A stretch of 64,000 nucleotides of DNA. Source: Mytilisepta virgata. Lineage: Eukaryota > Mollusca > Bivalvia > Mytilida > Mytilidae. The notes beneath the pieces were generated by a model. It was not told where the DNA came from and ran no database searches. It saw only the letters and a list, made by a program, of their open reading frames with translations. The stretch is taken from the NCBI GenBank assembly GCA_028015205.1, contig CM051518.1:57553978-57617977 (forward strand). Reading direction: 5' to 3'. Below, piece by piece: positions 33,576 to 46,100 of this stretch; positions within the stretch are counted from its first letter, which is position 1; each line of letters starts with the position of its first letter. The translations under genes and the position numbers were made by a program.

Positions 33576-36500
33576 GTAAGTAAAATCATTTAATTATGCA
33601 TACAACTTGAATGTTGAAAAAAACGATTTTACTTGATGCAAAGCTATTATCTATTTAATTTTATAGATCTCAATGTTTTATTTTTTTATTATTTTATTTT
33701 TAATGACAATTTTACTGACAGCATTTAAAATTAGAAGTTTCTTATGAAAAAATATCGATATTCATATATTAATATTCTGAAACAGAAAGCTAAACAATTT
33801 TTTTATTATTAAAAAACATCTCGCATGCATAAGTGAAAAGTGAAAGTAAGTTATCTTCAGGAATACTGTGTGATGCACTTTTGATGCAGAAGATGTCTCA
33901 TCAGTTGTACCCAAGGCCTACAATGTTGTAAGATACAACAATAATCGAAAACTTCGAAGAACAACAAAAATGCCAAAAATTAAAAAGCCCCCCCCCCCCC
34001 CCCAGTTTCCCCCCTAAAAACAAACGGCCAGTTCCTAAGTTCAAGACAAGATATTACCAACATTGTAAATGAATTATAATTACATGTACACCATCTCTAA
34101 AAATTTCCGGTACGAAATACATGTGGATATATTTGACAGTCCTATCATGAAAGGTCGAACTTCACTTCCGATACAAATATATACATCTCCATGTACATAT
34201 ATATGTTGAATGAACTTCATTTGTAAAATGATTAATAATGTTTCTGATTTCAGGACAGTGTATGTTGACTTTGGCAACTACATTGTTAGGGTATATACTC
34301 ATCGGAACAGTTACAATTAGTAAGTACATATATAAATATATGTTTCAAAGGTTTTTACGAATATATATGTAAGTGTTCTATAACAGTTTTCTGTAAAGTA
34401 AATTGTTGCTAGAAGCTATACAAGTAATAGCTTTCCAAAAAGCTTGCCTGACTAAGCGTTTAATAAATATGTATCATGTGATGTAAATGCTGTACTAACT
34501 TTTTACTGCGACAGTTGATTGGCCATGTCTATTTATCAGCAATAGAAGAATTGGTTTGATAATGATGAGATGCAGTAGCCTGGCTATATTTTGCCTACAA
34601 GCCTTTTATTATGTACAATGACCATTAGCATCCATTGCACCAAGTTTGGTTGAAAATTGGATGCAACAAAACAAAAGGGTTCATCCTGTCACCATGTGTA
34701 ATCATCAAATAAAGTTTGGTGAAGATTGAATCCAAAAGCAAACCTCTATTATAACTACAAGCTTTTTCTGCTGTGCTGAAATATGACTTTGTCATTTGAC
34801 CTTGAAATACAGTAAGATTCATCTACTCACCATGTGCAAATGGTGAAATTACAGAATGACAAAACGATTTTTTGCTATAGTTCTGTTTTCTATAGCATAG
34901 GATCATGAGCCTGTGTCTCTCACCTCTTTAGGCGAGGTGAGCTAAATAAGAGCAAATGTATCTTGTTAGTTTTATAACATAACACTGTTTAATTCATCAT
35001 GTAATTCATAATTAAAGGCCAATCGTTTAAAAGAACTATTGAAAGGTCTTTTCTACATGACCCCATCATGTGAACATGAACTTTCAAGAGTTCCGATTCC
35101 CTTGTGGAAACTTCTATGACGTATAGTTTTGAGATTTGCTCAATTAATTACGTGACCTTGATTTCACCTTGAAGTAAATTTCAAGGTGAATGATCAAGAA
35201 CCTCAAATCAACAACCTTAGGTCTCTATTATATATAGCTTTTCATATATAGAAAATGACCTTTAAATTGACCTTTGACCATGTCCTCAATTTGAAGGTAA
35301 AAGGTTATGGATTATAAATCCCTTTCCATCAGCTTATATGACGTATAGTTTTTGATATAAACTTGATTAAGTGTGACATTGACATTGACCTTTGACCCTG
35401 ACCTCAAATTCAAGATCGAATGTCAAGGATTCCAAATTGCCCTTGTAGACGTTTCTATGATGTATAGTTTCTGAAATATGCTCGATTGAATATTTGACCT
35501 TGACCTCAATTATGGTAAAGGTCAAGGATTCAAAATTGCCCTTGTACAAATTTTTGTCACTTATAGTTTCTGATATATGCTTGATTGAAGATTTGACCTT
35601 GACCTAAATTTGAAGGTCAAAGTTCAAGGACTTCAAATCGGCAAACATCAGACCTCTATGACGTATTCTTTTTTATATGTACTTGATTACCTTAAGATTG
35701 ACCCTTTACATTGACCTTAAATTCAAGGTCAAAGGTCAAGTATTACAAATTGCCGTAGTAGAATGTTCTATGACGTATAGTTTCTGAAATATGCTCGATT
35801 GAATATTTGACCTTGACCTCAATTTGAAGGTCAAGGACCCAAAATGAGGAACCTTAGGTCTGTATAACGTATTGTTCTTGATATATACTTGATTTAGTGT
35901 ATGACCTTCAGATTGACCCATGACCTTGACCTCAATTTGAAGATCAAAGGTCAAAGACCCAAAATCTGCAAACCTTACGCCTTTATGACCTATGGTTTTT
36001 TTATATAGCACATGACCGTGAAATTGACCTTTGACCTTGACCTCAAATTCAAGGTCAAAGGTCAAGGACCTCAAATCGAAAGACCATAAGGCTTTGAGAC
36101 CTACGTTTTTTTTGTGTCTTGACCATCAGGGCTATGCCCCTTAAGAAGTCATCGAATCGTTTCGGTCAAACAACAAATTTGCGTCTAAACGTTTCAAACA
36201 TTTTTCGTGATTTGACTTTTTCAGGCCCAAGGTCATAGTTCAAGGTCACCGATAACCTTTGACCTTGAGACCATTTTCTAAGCCACATGAACTAAAGATC
36301 ATTGGAGAAGATCCCAGGGCTCTAGGACTTAAGGTTTTCAAGTTTTGGCCATTTACATTTTCGGTCCGAATTATCCCCTCTTTAAGTTGTTCCCGTTATA
36401 AAACACACCCACTGTGTACAGTATTTGTTTCTAATTTCCCATTCATTAATTAAATTTATTTTCTTTTAACATATTTAAATTTATTTTTGATAAAAAAATT

Positions 36501-39500
36501 CCAATGTGTTGAAAGAATGCTGATTGTAAACATCGGTTTCAATGTATCAATCAAATACTAAGTACGTAAACATACTTTATAGTAAAAATGCACGATAACA
36601 AATATAATGTATAAATAGATTTTATTTGCTGTTATTTATTGTCACGTTGAAAGGTATTTCTAATGAATTTCATTAAAATTGCAAGAGTTGTCATCATCAA
36701 ATCAAATAAACGTTTAACATAATAAAATGTGCCCTGGCCTTCAATACATCTGCGCAGACAAACATTTCTATACCGGAAGTCCAGCCTTCAATACATCTGC
36801 GCAAACAGAGATTTCTATACCGGAAGTTTAACTGAATCTTATAACTGCCTGACCTCTTGAGGTCAGGCAATAATAACGGTCTTGTTTCGTTTAAACTTCC
36901 CTTTCCCTTTTTACTTTCGCATTTTTGTCAAAATGAGTAAGCAAATACTTTAAGTTAGGGAACCTACAGTGTTGTTTGTAGATAAGAGTGGTTTGTCCAG
37001 ACAAAATTATTATTCCTGAATTCCCTGAAATTCTGAAATATATATTTTATAGGTCATAAATCCATCATTGACCGTGTGACAACTCGGTTGTACAAAGCCA
37101 GAAGTTAATTAATTGAAATGACACTAATCATCAATAATTTAATGGAATAATAAAAAGACCCAGAGAAATAAAGCTTATCAGATAAAGAGTTTTAATCCAG
37201 GTCAATGCCAAAACCATCATCAATTTAAACTGTTAATTGAAGTAGTAAATATTGGTTTTTATCGAGGACCCATGGGTGTCTATGTAAATAAACCTGTAAA
37301 AACATGATGTATGGTTTATTTTTAATCTATAAATGTACGTATTATCTTGATCTTTGAATATTCAATAAAATAGAGTTTTAAATATAAAATAAAACTATGG
37401 AGAACATTTTTTTCTATATACAACGTACATAATGTGACATGTTTATTTGGGCGAAATCCGATAGCGTTGGACCAGAATAAAAATAATTTCTTTGCCCATG
37501 AATTGACATGAACATATTTAAGTTGGTTGAAAACATCATCATAAAAATATTCAAGATTACTTCTAATCCATATTGACGCAAATAAAATCATTCTTTTGAA
37601 ACATACCTATGGAAACCATACGTTTAACTTTTAACACGCCTTTATTCATATGTAGGTAGCTAAGTAATCTAGCATTTCAAAACAAATTTCTTACGGGGGT
37701 TATGTTTGTTTCTGTTCGCGACAGTTCATCTTTGTATACATTTAAAAGGCACATGAATTTTTATAATATGCTAAAAAAGGACAATACTTTTCTAAAATGT
37801 ATATAGTTAACGACAAAAAAAGACTGATGTTGACATGTGATGGCGAAGACACAATTCAGCAAATCCAAGAGCAACGTCAGCTCTGTATTGTTGTAAATAA
37901 GGATCTATGTCGAAATACGGATTACTGACAATGTTGTGTTCATACATACATTTGTTGGGCAATGAAAAACGTTTTTTTTTAAACTTTCATTACCTTTTAT
38001 ATCACAATTTGGCTTCACACATCAACAGTTATCACGATTCAGCGGAAATTTTATATATAAAAAGTCTTTAAAACGTTTTAAAACGTGTTCGTCAGAACTT
38101 TTTTTTTAAAGAAAAAAGTCTTGGCATTACGTGTTAACGCAGCATAATTGTTGTCCATTCTGTTTGTGTATTTCAGGTCAGATTCCACAGATACTGAAAA
38201 TACTGCGACGACGAAATGCAACAGGTGTCAGTTTTATAAGCATAATATTAATGCTTCAGGCTTCATCGTTTAAAGTTGCTTATTGTGTTCAACAAAATTT
38301 CCCATTCAGGTAATCAAAAATGTTACTATCTTTCAAAAGTACTAGATTAATTGAAATTTATTGCCATAATATGAAAATAAAAGGGTGAATATACTGTGAT
38401 GCCAAAACTAATGCAATAAATAAGCATATTTTGTCAAAGTGCGACTTATGATTTGTGCTTAAGACTAAAATGTTGAGAGACGATAAAAAATATCCCAAGA
38501 TATTGAAACAACGGCACACACAAATTACAAGCACTAAAAAGTGTCAAAATTCAACAAAAAACGCAACAAATTCCAATAAATACTGCATTCCGTAAAATAA
38601 ACATATAACATGAAGTAGACAAGAGACCGCCACTGAAAATAAAGGGGCCTGACATTGGATGCTTATAAATTATGGGTCAAACATTCTATAATAATAATAT
38701 TGATATTTTTGCCGTATCATGTCTCTTCCTAGATGCTCAATCCTAACAAAAAAATTGTAATTTTGAATATTGACACCTTTCACGTGATGATGGAAGTTCA
38801 TTACACTTTTTCCATTCATTATTGAAGACCACTGGATATCACATATTTTTTACATTTATTCACAGTTCAACATAGTAACGGATGGATGAACATTTTAAAA
38901 CATTTCTGTAGTTTCATGATCATCGTGACGGAAGCAGTGGAAACATTTTATTACTTTGGTACCATTATCTTAAACAGAACTGCAAATTTAACGGAATTAT
39001 GGGAATATCACATCGAAATAATTTCGCGCTTTGGGTTTCAATGTTTTAACACTTAACCTAATTGGTCAACAAAGAAACTAAAAATTATGTAACTTAATTA
39101 TGAAAACCATAATTATTGGATTATTAATGTTTATTTCAGTGCCTGGGGAGAAAATTTAATACTGATGGTAGAAATGGTTGTATTGGTTCTCCTGTTGCTA
39201 AGTTACCACAAGAGGCCCATAAGTGCAGTTTGTTTTATGGTTTTCTATACTTTAATCATGTTGGCAATCATTATCCCTGTGGTGCCTCCAAAATGTATTA
39301 TGTACTTAAATATCTGCAGTATTCCAGTTTTAAGCGTTAGCAGGGTAAGTTTACCGTAAATAAGCCCCATTCACAAGCACAATTTTACGCAAGTAATAGA
39401 ATAGAGAATGGAAGCGGGGAATGTGTCAAAGAGACAATAACCCGACCAAAGAGCAGAAACAGCTCAAGGCTACCAATTGGTCTTCAACGCAGCGAGAAAA

Positions 39501-40140
39501 TCTGCGCCTGGAGGCGGGCTTCAGCTGGCCCCTTAACAATAATTTATAATAGTTCAGCAAAATGGACTGCAAGCATATTTGCGCACATGTTACAAGCGTA
39601 TGCAAATGCAAATTATTTTGCCATGCGTTCAGATGTTTTTATTTAAGGTGGTTTCAGTGGTTACATATATTCCAAAATAGTATAGTGGGTTTTTATCCAT
39701 CTATACAAATACGTTCTCATAATGAACAGACTATTTGCATGATATCAAAGAAGGAATACATATTAAGGCCTCTTTTCCTCTATTTATAAGTGCAGGTTTA
39801 GACATTGGATTATCCCGTTAAAATACAGTTTGTTCCCTTGAAAGATCTCCAGTCTGGAGGGAAAATGTACATAGTGAAAAATTTAGTGATTCACATGGAT
39901 ATTTTTTATATGTTGCAGATTATACAGATATACACGAACTACAAAAATCACGGAACTGGACAGTTGTCTGGAACGTCATCCTTTCTATGTGTATTCCAAA
40001 GTTTTGGTCGGATATCAACATCCATTTTATTGACACGTGACTGGATTTTAATTTTAACATTTGTACAATTGTTAATTTCAAATCTTATATTGACATTACA
40101 AGTTATATATTACAGAAGAAAGAATAGAAAATTGAATTAA
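33461..40140 (+). CDS. MPDU1: MPDU1-like PQ-loop protein (five exons)
   Basis: Coding exons 33461-33575, 34254-34319, 38177-38309, 39140-39344 and 39919-40140 join in frame (phases 1,1,2,0) with GT-AG introns, giving 246 residues. The family is about 247. The first PQ loop is SQIPQILKILRRRNATGVS. The family signature NFPFSAWGE spans exons 3-4, and the second loop is IIQIYTNYKNHGTGQLS, where Ile-Gln replaces Pro-Gln as is usual for this family. Several hydrophobic helices are evident. The basic C-terminus YYRRKNRKLN suits ER membrane retention. MPDU1 (SLC66A4) is needed in the ER for use of dolichol-phosphate mannose and glucose in glycan and GPI synthesis. The start ATG at 33461 has a G at +4; an ATG two codons later is also possible. 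SLC66A3 is the main alternative, but the loop-2 region fits MPDU1 better. Confidence 0.82.
34254..34319 (+). CDS. MPDU1: MPDU1-like exon 2
   Basis: Acceptor gatttcag, donor ATTA|GTAAGT. Encodes the first membrane helix (LTLATTLLGYILIGTVTI). Confidence 0.8.
34540..34945. repeat. dispersed repeat ending in a small hairpin
   Basis: Phrases such as 'ggttgaaaattggatgcaac' and 'gtttggtgaagattgaatcc' repeat imperfectly. The end has an 8-bp hairpin CTCACCTC / GAGGTGAG (34919-34941), seen in mollusc repeats. Confidence 0.5.
35100..36090. repeat. ~110-bp tandem array rich in AGGTCA half-sites
   Basis: About nine diverged units share 'tatgacgtatagtttctga', recurring near 35118, 35337, 35455, 35548, 35655, 35768, 35873 and 35985. 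Each unit carries TTGACCTTGACCTCAAATT and the inverse AAGGTCAAAGGTCAAGG. The array lies in intron 2 of the MPDU1-like gene. The half-sites form direct repeats with 0-1 base spacing in opposite orientations around a short AT centre. Confidence 0.88.
36091..36460. repeat. continuation of the intronic repeat, diverged
   Basis: Still contains 'ccaaggtcatagttcaaggtc' and 'cctttgaccttgag', but the 110-bp period is lost. Confidence 0.5.
36736..36832. repeat. 48-bp tandem duplication
   Basis: 'ccttcaatacatctgcgca' through 'tttctataccggaagt' occurs twice in a row, at about 36736 and 36784, with a few changes. Confidence 0.85.
36846..36869. repeat. 24-bp perfect palindrome
   Basis: Arms TGCCTGACCTC around a TT centre. 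It reads as an everted pair of AGGTCA half-sites with four bases between them. Confidence 0.9.
38177..38309 (+). CDS. MPDU1: MPDU1-like exon 3
   Basis: Acceptor gtatttcag, donor ATTCAG|GTAATC. Encodes the PQ loop and next helix up to NFPF. Confidence 0.88.
39140..39344 (+). CDS. MPDU1: MPDU1-like exon 4
   Basis: Acceptor tatttcag, donor CAGG|GTAAGT. Encodes AWGENLILMVEMVVLVLLLL and the following helices. Confidence 0.88.
39395..39545. repeat. bivalve dispersed repeat in intron 4
   Basis: 'gaatgtgtcaaagagacaa', 'accaattggtcttcaacgc' and 'cttcagctggccccttaaca' form a repeat that is abundant in mussel sequences known to me. This supports a mytilid source. Confidence 0.65.
39919..40140 (+). CDS. 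MPDU1: MPDU1-like exon 5 (terminal)
   Basis: Acceptor atgttgcag. Encodes the TGQLS loop, the last two helices and the stop TAA at 40138-40140. Confidence 0.88.
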   Translation: MIQIYTNYKNHGTGQLSGTSSFLCVFQSFGRISTSILLTRDWILILTFVQLLISNLILTLQVIYYRRKNRKLN

Positions 40141-40225
40141 GACATTGTATAATTTTGTTACATTTTGTAAATACCTTTTATGCATTTTGTTGAATTTTAT
40201 TGTTGTTACTGTTATTCGAATTGTT

Positions 40226-40231
40226 AATAAA
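40226..40231 (+). promoter_or_regulatory. polyadenylation signal of the MPDU1-like gene
   Basis: AATAAA lies 86 bases after the stop codon. It is the first good signal downstream. Confidence 0.65.
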
Positions 40232-40374
40232 GTATTAAGTAACAGTCATACATAGCAAGGATTGTTATACCTCAGTATACATATTCTATATAAAAAGAAA
40301 GTCGTTATTTAGATAAATTTGCTATTTTGTAAAGAATACAAAGAGCCGTTTAATAGTTTCATGACTAGCACTTG

Positions 40375-40640
40375 ATTGACTTTGTTGAACTTCACGACGG
40401 TGCCGTATATGGAGCAGGGACTGCTTACCCTTCCTGAGCACCTGAGTTCACTCCTGGTTTTTAAAGGAGTTCGTGTTGTTCATTGTGTTTTAGTTTTCAG
40501 TGTTTATTTGTTGTGCTTGTGGTTGTTCATTTGTCTTCCCGGGTTTTATCTGTCTAATGGATGGCGTTTTTTTTTTATTGCTCTTAGGTATATTTTTCCT
40601 CTTCATGACTATTGTCCCTAGGGAAACAGTCTATTTTAAA
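40375..40640 (+). repeat. PLE 3'-UTR-like repeat
   Basis: 'ggactgcttacccttcctga' followed by 'cacctgagttcactcctggt' matches the PLE 3' UTR of copies A and B in outline. No coding part remains. Confidence 0.6.
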
Positions 40641-41840
40641 CATCGAAATTTCTTTCGAATACGTCTATAGTTTTATATCATAGTAAATCAAAAATACGAG
40701 TACATCGAAAGAATTGATTAGTCAGACGACAACAGTGGAGTGATTTGCTTCCCTGTCCGAAAATATCTGATAGATAAATTGGAAAATAAAACAAGAATAC
40801 TGATACAAGGCGCATATCAATACGTTTGTTTCATTTATTTGTGTTTAGTTCATCGTTCCCCGCGTCAAGTAACAGCTATTTCCCTCAACTTTGCTTTCGG
40901 AAATAGCTGGTTCCTTGGGGGAAATAAACCACATGCTTATATCATCCTAGTCATTTAATAGGTATAATAAAGAATCAAATAAAAGAAAACCTTGGATATA
41001 ATATTATACAAAAAAGTGTCTTTTCCGAAATATCAACCAAGTATATAGATACATACAATAAATTAATATATTGCTTGAATAGCGTCAAAAAGACAATATT
41101 TCAAGTATTAAGACTTATGGGCTCACACGCCACTGATGCTAGAAATATCTGGTAAAGGAATCAAATACATAATCTAGAAAAATGACATTAAACAGACGTT
41201 TGTATATTTGTGGTTTCTAGTGTTGTTAAATGTATTTTCCAGGTTTGTAAATTTAAAAATCAATAGCATTTTACATTATTTATTTAATTATACAAACTTA
41301 ACATCCAAAGCAGAAACAATAACAGTTTAAATAAGAGACGATGATCCGTGTAGCGTGGGCGCAACACAATACGTAATGCACTAGATACGTATCTAAAATA
41401 TACAAGATGATTTAAACACAAAGCCCGTAAAATATAACATCAACAAATGTTCTTGTAACAAGATGCTTATCAGCAAAACACGCATTTTCAGTTGCATTGT
41501 CGATAGATATGGTTTAAGAACATGTATAAGCCATGCAGGTCTTTTATAAACGGTTATATTCTACCTCGTGCAATATGGTTTTTGTCTTTACCCTTCTGGG
41601 TCATTTTGGAATTTGAATCTGATTTTGAAGTTTTGTTTTGGCTTTCAAAATTAAGCCCTGAGTACAATAATTTAGTCGGAAATCGATGAAATTTGCAAAT
41701 CTTGTGTATCTAAATTGCCTATGGTATAATGGAATATTTGTATTTCATTTGTTTATATGTTAAGATTTCACTACTTATATAAGACAAAACTGACCATAGG
41801 AAAAACATATTGCATTATATTATACATTTATTGCACTGTT
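40641..41840. other. non-coding spacer
   Basis: No gene. About 41570-41740 holds a PLE/SINE tail ('gtcggaaatcgatgaaattt'). Confidence 0.35.
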
Positions 41841-41947
41841 GTGGGGGGTGGGGGTGTATGAAGATTTACTCACATCAGAAATATCATATTCCCCGAGGGA
41901 AATATGTTATTGAGATGTGAAGAAATCTTCATATTTTTCCCACTACC
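41841..41947. repeat. imperfect inverted repeat
   Basis: 'atgaagatttactcacatc' near 41858 is mirrored by 'gatgtgaagaaatcttcat' ending near 41932. Outer G-rich and C-rich flanks also pair. The centre is 'ccccgaggg'. Foldback MITE-like. Confidence 0.7.
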
Positions 41948-43260
41948 ATGCTATAAATGTTATATTATACTGAATAAAACCAAAGATATTGTGATTTTCA
42001 GTGTGTAATTCACATGATTTTTTACCAATATATTTAGAGGACAGTTTTATAATTTTAATTTTCTAAAATTGAGGCCCACAGGAGTCGAATTTCAAATATT
42101 GTCAATTTAAGTTTGTGACGTTAGCCTCTCTTTCATTTTACAATTTATGCATGTTATTTCTATTCACTATTGTCATACACCATATATAGACATGGGTAAG
42201 TGTTCAAACTATTTGCGGAGGTGGGGGAGGGGGGTGTGCATGGATCACTGTCGTTCCAGATGGCAGCTTTCTATTTTTTGTTTGTTTTTTTTTTAATGCC
42301 CAATCAATTTTATGTTCTTCCCTGATCATTAAAATCGTGTTTTATTGCTCATAATGTTTTCATGATTTTTGGCTTTCCAAATTTAAGAGTATCAAATTTG
42401 CGGATGAAGATTAATCCAAAAACGCCGATTGTATGCAAAACAATTGTTCTTGCCATTATGTACAAGAGTGAATATTTTTAAGTTTTGCATGGTTTCAGCA
42501 ATATAGGTATATGAAAATGTAAAGCCTTTTTTTGGTTATTATCGACTTCTGGTCGTTTAATGCTTTATATGACCCTTCCTTTATATCGATTGAAATCCAT
42601 TTGGGAACTGTTTACGCAAAACTTTACGTTTCTTTAGACCACTTACCTTTAAACTGTAATATATTGATAAATATTAATAGCTCATCATCAAACAGGATGG
42701 GACATTAGTAATGAACTCGTATTCATACAGATAAATTGCATTTCTTTATTTAGTGTTTATTAGATGGTATGAAATAATTACTTATCAAAATTATAGAGAT
42801 TATAACTGATAAACCTTTTTACACTATGAGATAGTTTATTGAACATGTTAAACATTTTAACATTTATTTCTGTTTAACATTTTGGATTTTTTATTTAGTC
42901 TTAAAAGTTTCAAAAGTTTACTACTCGGGCATGACTGACACATTTTTCGAAATGCACGAGTTTTGGAGACTTTGGTTTTACACTTTTTTCATGGGTATAC
43001 CTTATATTCATTAGGAAATATGCATTGAAAGCAAAGAGGTTTATGTCAGTATTCATTTTGATACATTCATATTGGTAACAAGATTGGTTCATTACAGTGT
43101 TAAGGGATACAAGTCACTAAGGGTTTCATAAGATCGGTTGCATGTATATATTGTAGGAGCATGTTAGTCATAATTTTCTTAACTTTTTTTTTAATTTTGG
43201 GGACGGGGGGGGGGGGTTGAATTTGCTCTTTAATGTTTTGGATAATTATTTTGGTTTTCA
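41948..43260. other. non-coding spacer
   Basis: AT-rich with a G-run near 42225. Nothing gene-like. Confidence 0.3.
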
Positions 43261-43269
43261 ACATCTTAG

Positions 43270-43350
43270 GCCTTAAAGACAACTGATGATTCGTACATCG
43301 ACGAAATGTGCACATCTTTGGCATCGAAATTGGTATCACAGAATTTATGA
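43270..43350 (+). repeat. PLE/SINE tail repeat
   Basis: 'actgatgattcgtacatcg' then 'acgaaatgtgcacatctttg' is the same family as at 24155, 41685 and 44385. Confidence 0.65.
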
Positions 43351-43904
43351 CCAAATGATGCTCACATAATATGAAAAAGACATCAACAACCACACATGTA
43401 TGTATGTTACCCTTATGCTGGACACTGTCACATTAAACAAATACATCATAAACATTTTTATTACAAAAACAATAATTTTAGATTATCACAGATGCTTGTT
43501 GAGTTGAGTTCGTTTTTAGGGTTTTAATGTTTAACGTTAAAACGCTTGTATAAAATTTACAATCTAAGCTCATAACATCACCCGAAAAATAAAAATGTTC
43601 CTCAACTCTTCTATGTTAAGTTTTTAAAACATATCATAATATTATATTAAATGAGTAAATAAAAAGAAACAAGTTTGAATTGAAATATACAAATACATGT
43701 CAACAGTAATGCGTAATAGTATCAATAAAATAAATTGAAATATAGAATAAAAATTGTATATTTTGAACAACCAGTTGAAGCCAAAAATCTATACGATATG
43801 TGTGCACACTTTAAAATATGTGTCTAAATGTATTCGTACATTGGGCTCCAGGTCTGATGTAAGTATGTCGATACTAACGTGAAACTAAAGTGAATTTAAT
43901 AAAA

Positions 43905-44230
43905 CTATAAATTGTGCCTGTGCTCAGTACTACCCACGGCACACCCACTGATGAAGTTTCATTGATATACTATGCTTAGTTCCAAAGAAATTAACCTAAA
44001 CGCAAAACTTAACCAGAGTCGCTTAAGCATAAAATGTAGGTCATAATGACCCAATTATTGTATGACTGCTCATTACTACCCAAGACACATCCTCTGATGA
44101 CGTTTTATTGATACACTATTCTTAGTTCCAAAGAAATGAACCTAAACGCAAAACTTAACAACATAGTTCGGACGGACGGACACGGGTAACTCTATATGCC
44201 CCATCCACATTCGTGTGCGGGGCATAAAAA
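43905..44230. repeat. duplicated bivalve repeat
   Basis: The block 'ttagttccaaagaaat' plus 'aacctaaacgcaaaactta' occurs at about 43975 and 44125 (about 150 bp apart). It ends with 'ttcggacggacggacac' and 'cattcgtgtgcggggcat', a common bivalve repeat end. Confidence 0.75.
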
Positions 44231-44874
44231 CATTAAAAAGTAAATTTACTGTTGTAAAATTGCTACTAGTATTCTATTTTAGGAGTCTCTCTTTGTGCTC
44301 TCTTTCTTTAAAAGATTTGAGCTCACGCTTTGAGACATCTGCTCTTCAATATTTTGGCTATCAATATTTTCGGCTTTGACTACAAGTGACGAGCCTTCAG
44401 TCGACAAAATATGCATATCTTGTCATAATCAAGATTGCTGTTATAGAATATTTATTACATAAATCTGACATAGTAAAGCCCTCTAATGATATAAATTGAA
44501 GCAGATTTCTCAACCTGCAAGGCTGTACGTAAAGTGATATTTCACCACTTGTACGTTAACAACATACATTTGTGAAAAGTTAAGACAACACTGTACAAAA
44601 TTACATTCGCGAACAAGACAAATTGCCACAACGTGCATAACAAACATTGAAATGTCGATCGTTTAAACGTTGAATATATTTGGTGGCAGTTGTTCTCATG
44701 GAGAGTGTTCTTCTAAATATATGAAAGATGGACAGTACTTGTTATATGTCTTACTTCATTTGTAGTACTTGGCTTTATCGCAGTAATGGTCCTCTCTTTG
44801 AAAGTCCCCACATACCTCATCTTTTTTGTTTTATAAATACCACATGGAATTGCAATGTAAGATCATCTATGAAT

Positions 44875-46100
44875 TTATCCGTTAAAAATTTTGTATTTTG
44901 CTTTTCTGAATCTCTTTTTTATTGGAGCTAAGTTTTCAGATTCGTCTGGGATTATATCTGGCATGTGCTTTTTGCCTTTATAATATTGTAAAATTTCCCC
45001 AATAGCTTCTGGTGACAGGCTTGTAAATTTTTTATCCAATTTCGGATATTTTTCTGTTTTTGCAACATCGGGTATTGAGGATTTTGTATCAGAGGTAACC
45101 GATCTATTAGTCATTTGACCAGATGAATCCGATTTCATACTACTTCGTCGTTTTGATCTCTTCTTATCTGAATCTCCGTTTTCTTTTGTAATGTTTGGTA
45201 TATATGGTGGAAGAACTGTTTTATCAGTGTCACTAGATATCTTTCGTTTAGGCGGCTCTTTATGTTTTTCTTCTAGTTTCACTTGCTTTGTGATATTGTC
45301 AATATTTGTTCCCGACTTAGAACTTTGTCTGCTTGATGGTCGAGAACTAGATCCGTTTTTTATTACAACATTTGCATTTATATCAGATTTGGATCCTTTT
45401 ATACTTTCTTTTTCTGATTTTGTATCAGGTTCTTTTTCTTTTGTAGTTTCATTCTTTGATTTTTCGATGTAATTTGTACTTTTTACGATATGTTGAGAGA
45501 TTTCATTATGAGCCGATATGTCTACTTCGTAAGTATTAGCGTTACGTACGTCAGTCATAAAGCTTGTTTCCCTATGTTTGATGGGAACTGCATTTACTGC
45601 CTTTACTTCTGGACAATTTTCCACGTCCTCTAATGGAGTATCTTCCCGATTAGTATTTAACATTTCAACTTCCTCTGGATTTCTTTCTGGCTTTTCAGAA
45701 TTTTCGGATTTCTTAGAAGCACTATCGGAAGGTGCGGTGTTTACAGATTGACTTGAAGTCGTTGGAGGTGATTGAGCTCGTGCTTCTTCTTTAGCACGTT
45801 CTTCTGCCTCTTGTTTTCTACGTTGCGCATTTTTCTTTTTGAAATGCCTTTTTGCTCTGTCGCAGAAATATAAGCCACAGCATGTACCGATTATTAGGAC
45901 AAATATTGGAAAAACCAAGTACATAGCCTTGTTATTAGGGTCATCGAAAAAACGCTCAATGTCGCTTTTTCCATCATCTGAAGAAGTGGATGTAATATTC
46001 GTTGACCTTTTGTGTCGTGAAAGCATAATAGACGGGACAAAATAGTTCACAGTCGTATTTGTATTCTCAAGGTCAGGAATGGGAAAACAGCAAGATAAAC
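44875..46100 (-). CDS. single-pass membrane protein, exon 2 (main coding exon)
   Basis: Joins in frame to the exon at 48556-48622, giving 430 residues. The acceptor is ttcttttcag, just above 46100. After the signal peptide comes a short Asn-rich ectodomain (NTNTTVNYF, STNITSTSS; possible N-glycosylation sites) and a dibasic HKRS that could be cleaved. The membrane helix is MYLVFPIFVLIIGTCCGLYF, then a basic stop-transfer RAKRHFKKKNAQRRKQ. The long cytoplasmic tail is Lys/Glu/Ser-rich with low-complexity SRPSSRQSSKS and ends KKRFRKAKYKIF. Type I topology is inferred. I do not recognise the family. A disordered signalling or adhesion-type tail is possible. Confidence 0.78.

Noticed and set aside
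43100..43393. 97-codon minus ORF with a proline run
   Set aside because: Antisense of a PLE/SINE tail plus a poly-G tract.
45191..45472. Plus ORF opposite the membrane-protein exon
   Set aside because: Antisense shadow of a clearly coding minus-strand exon.
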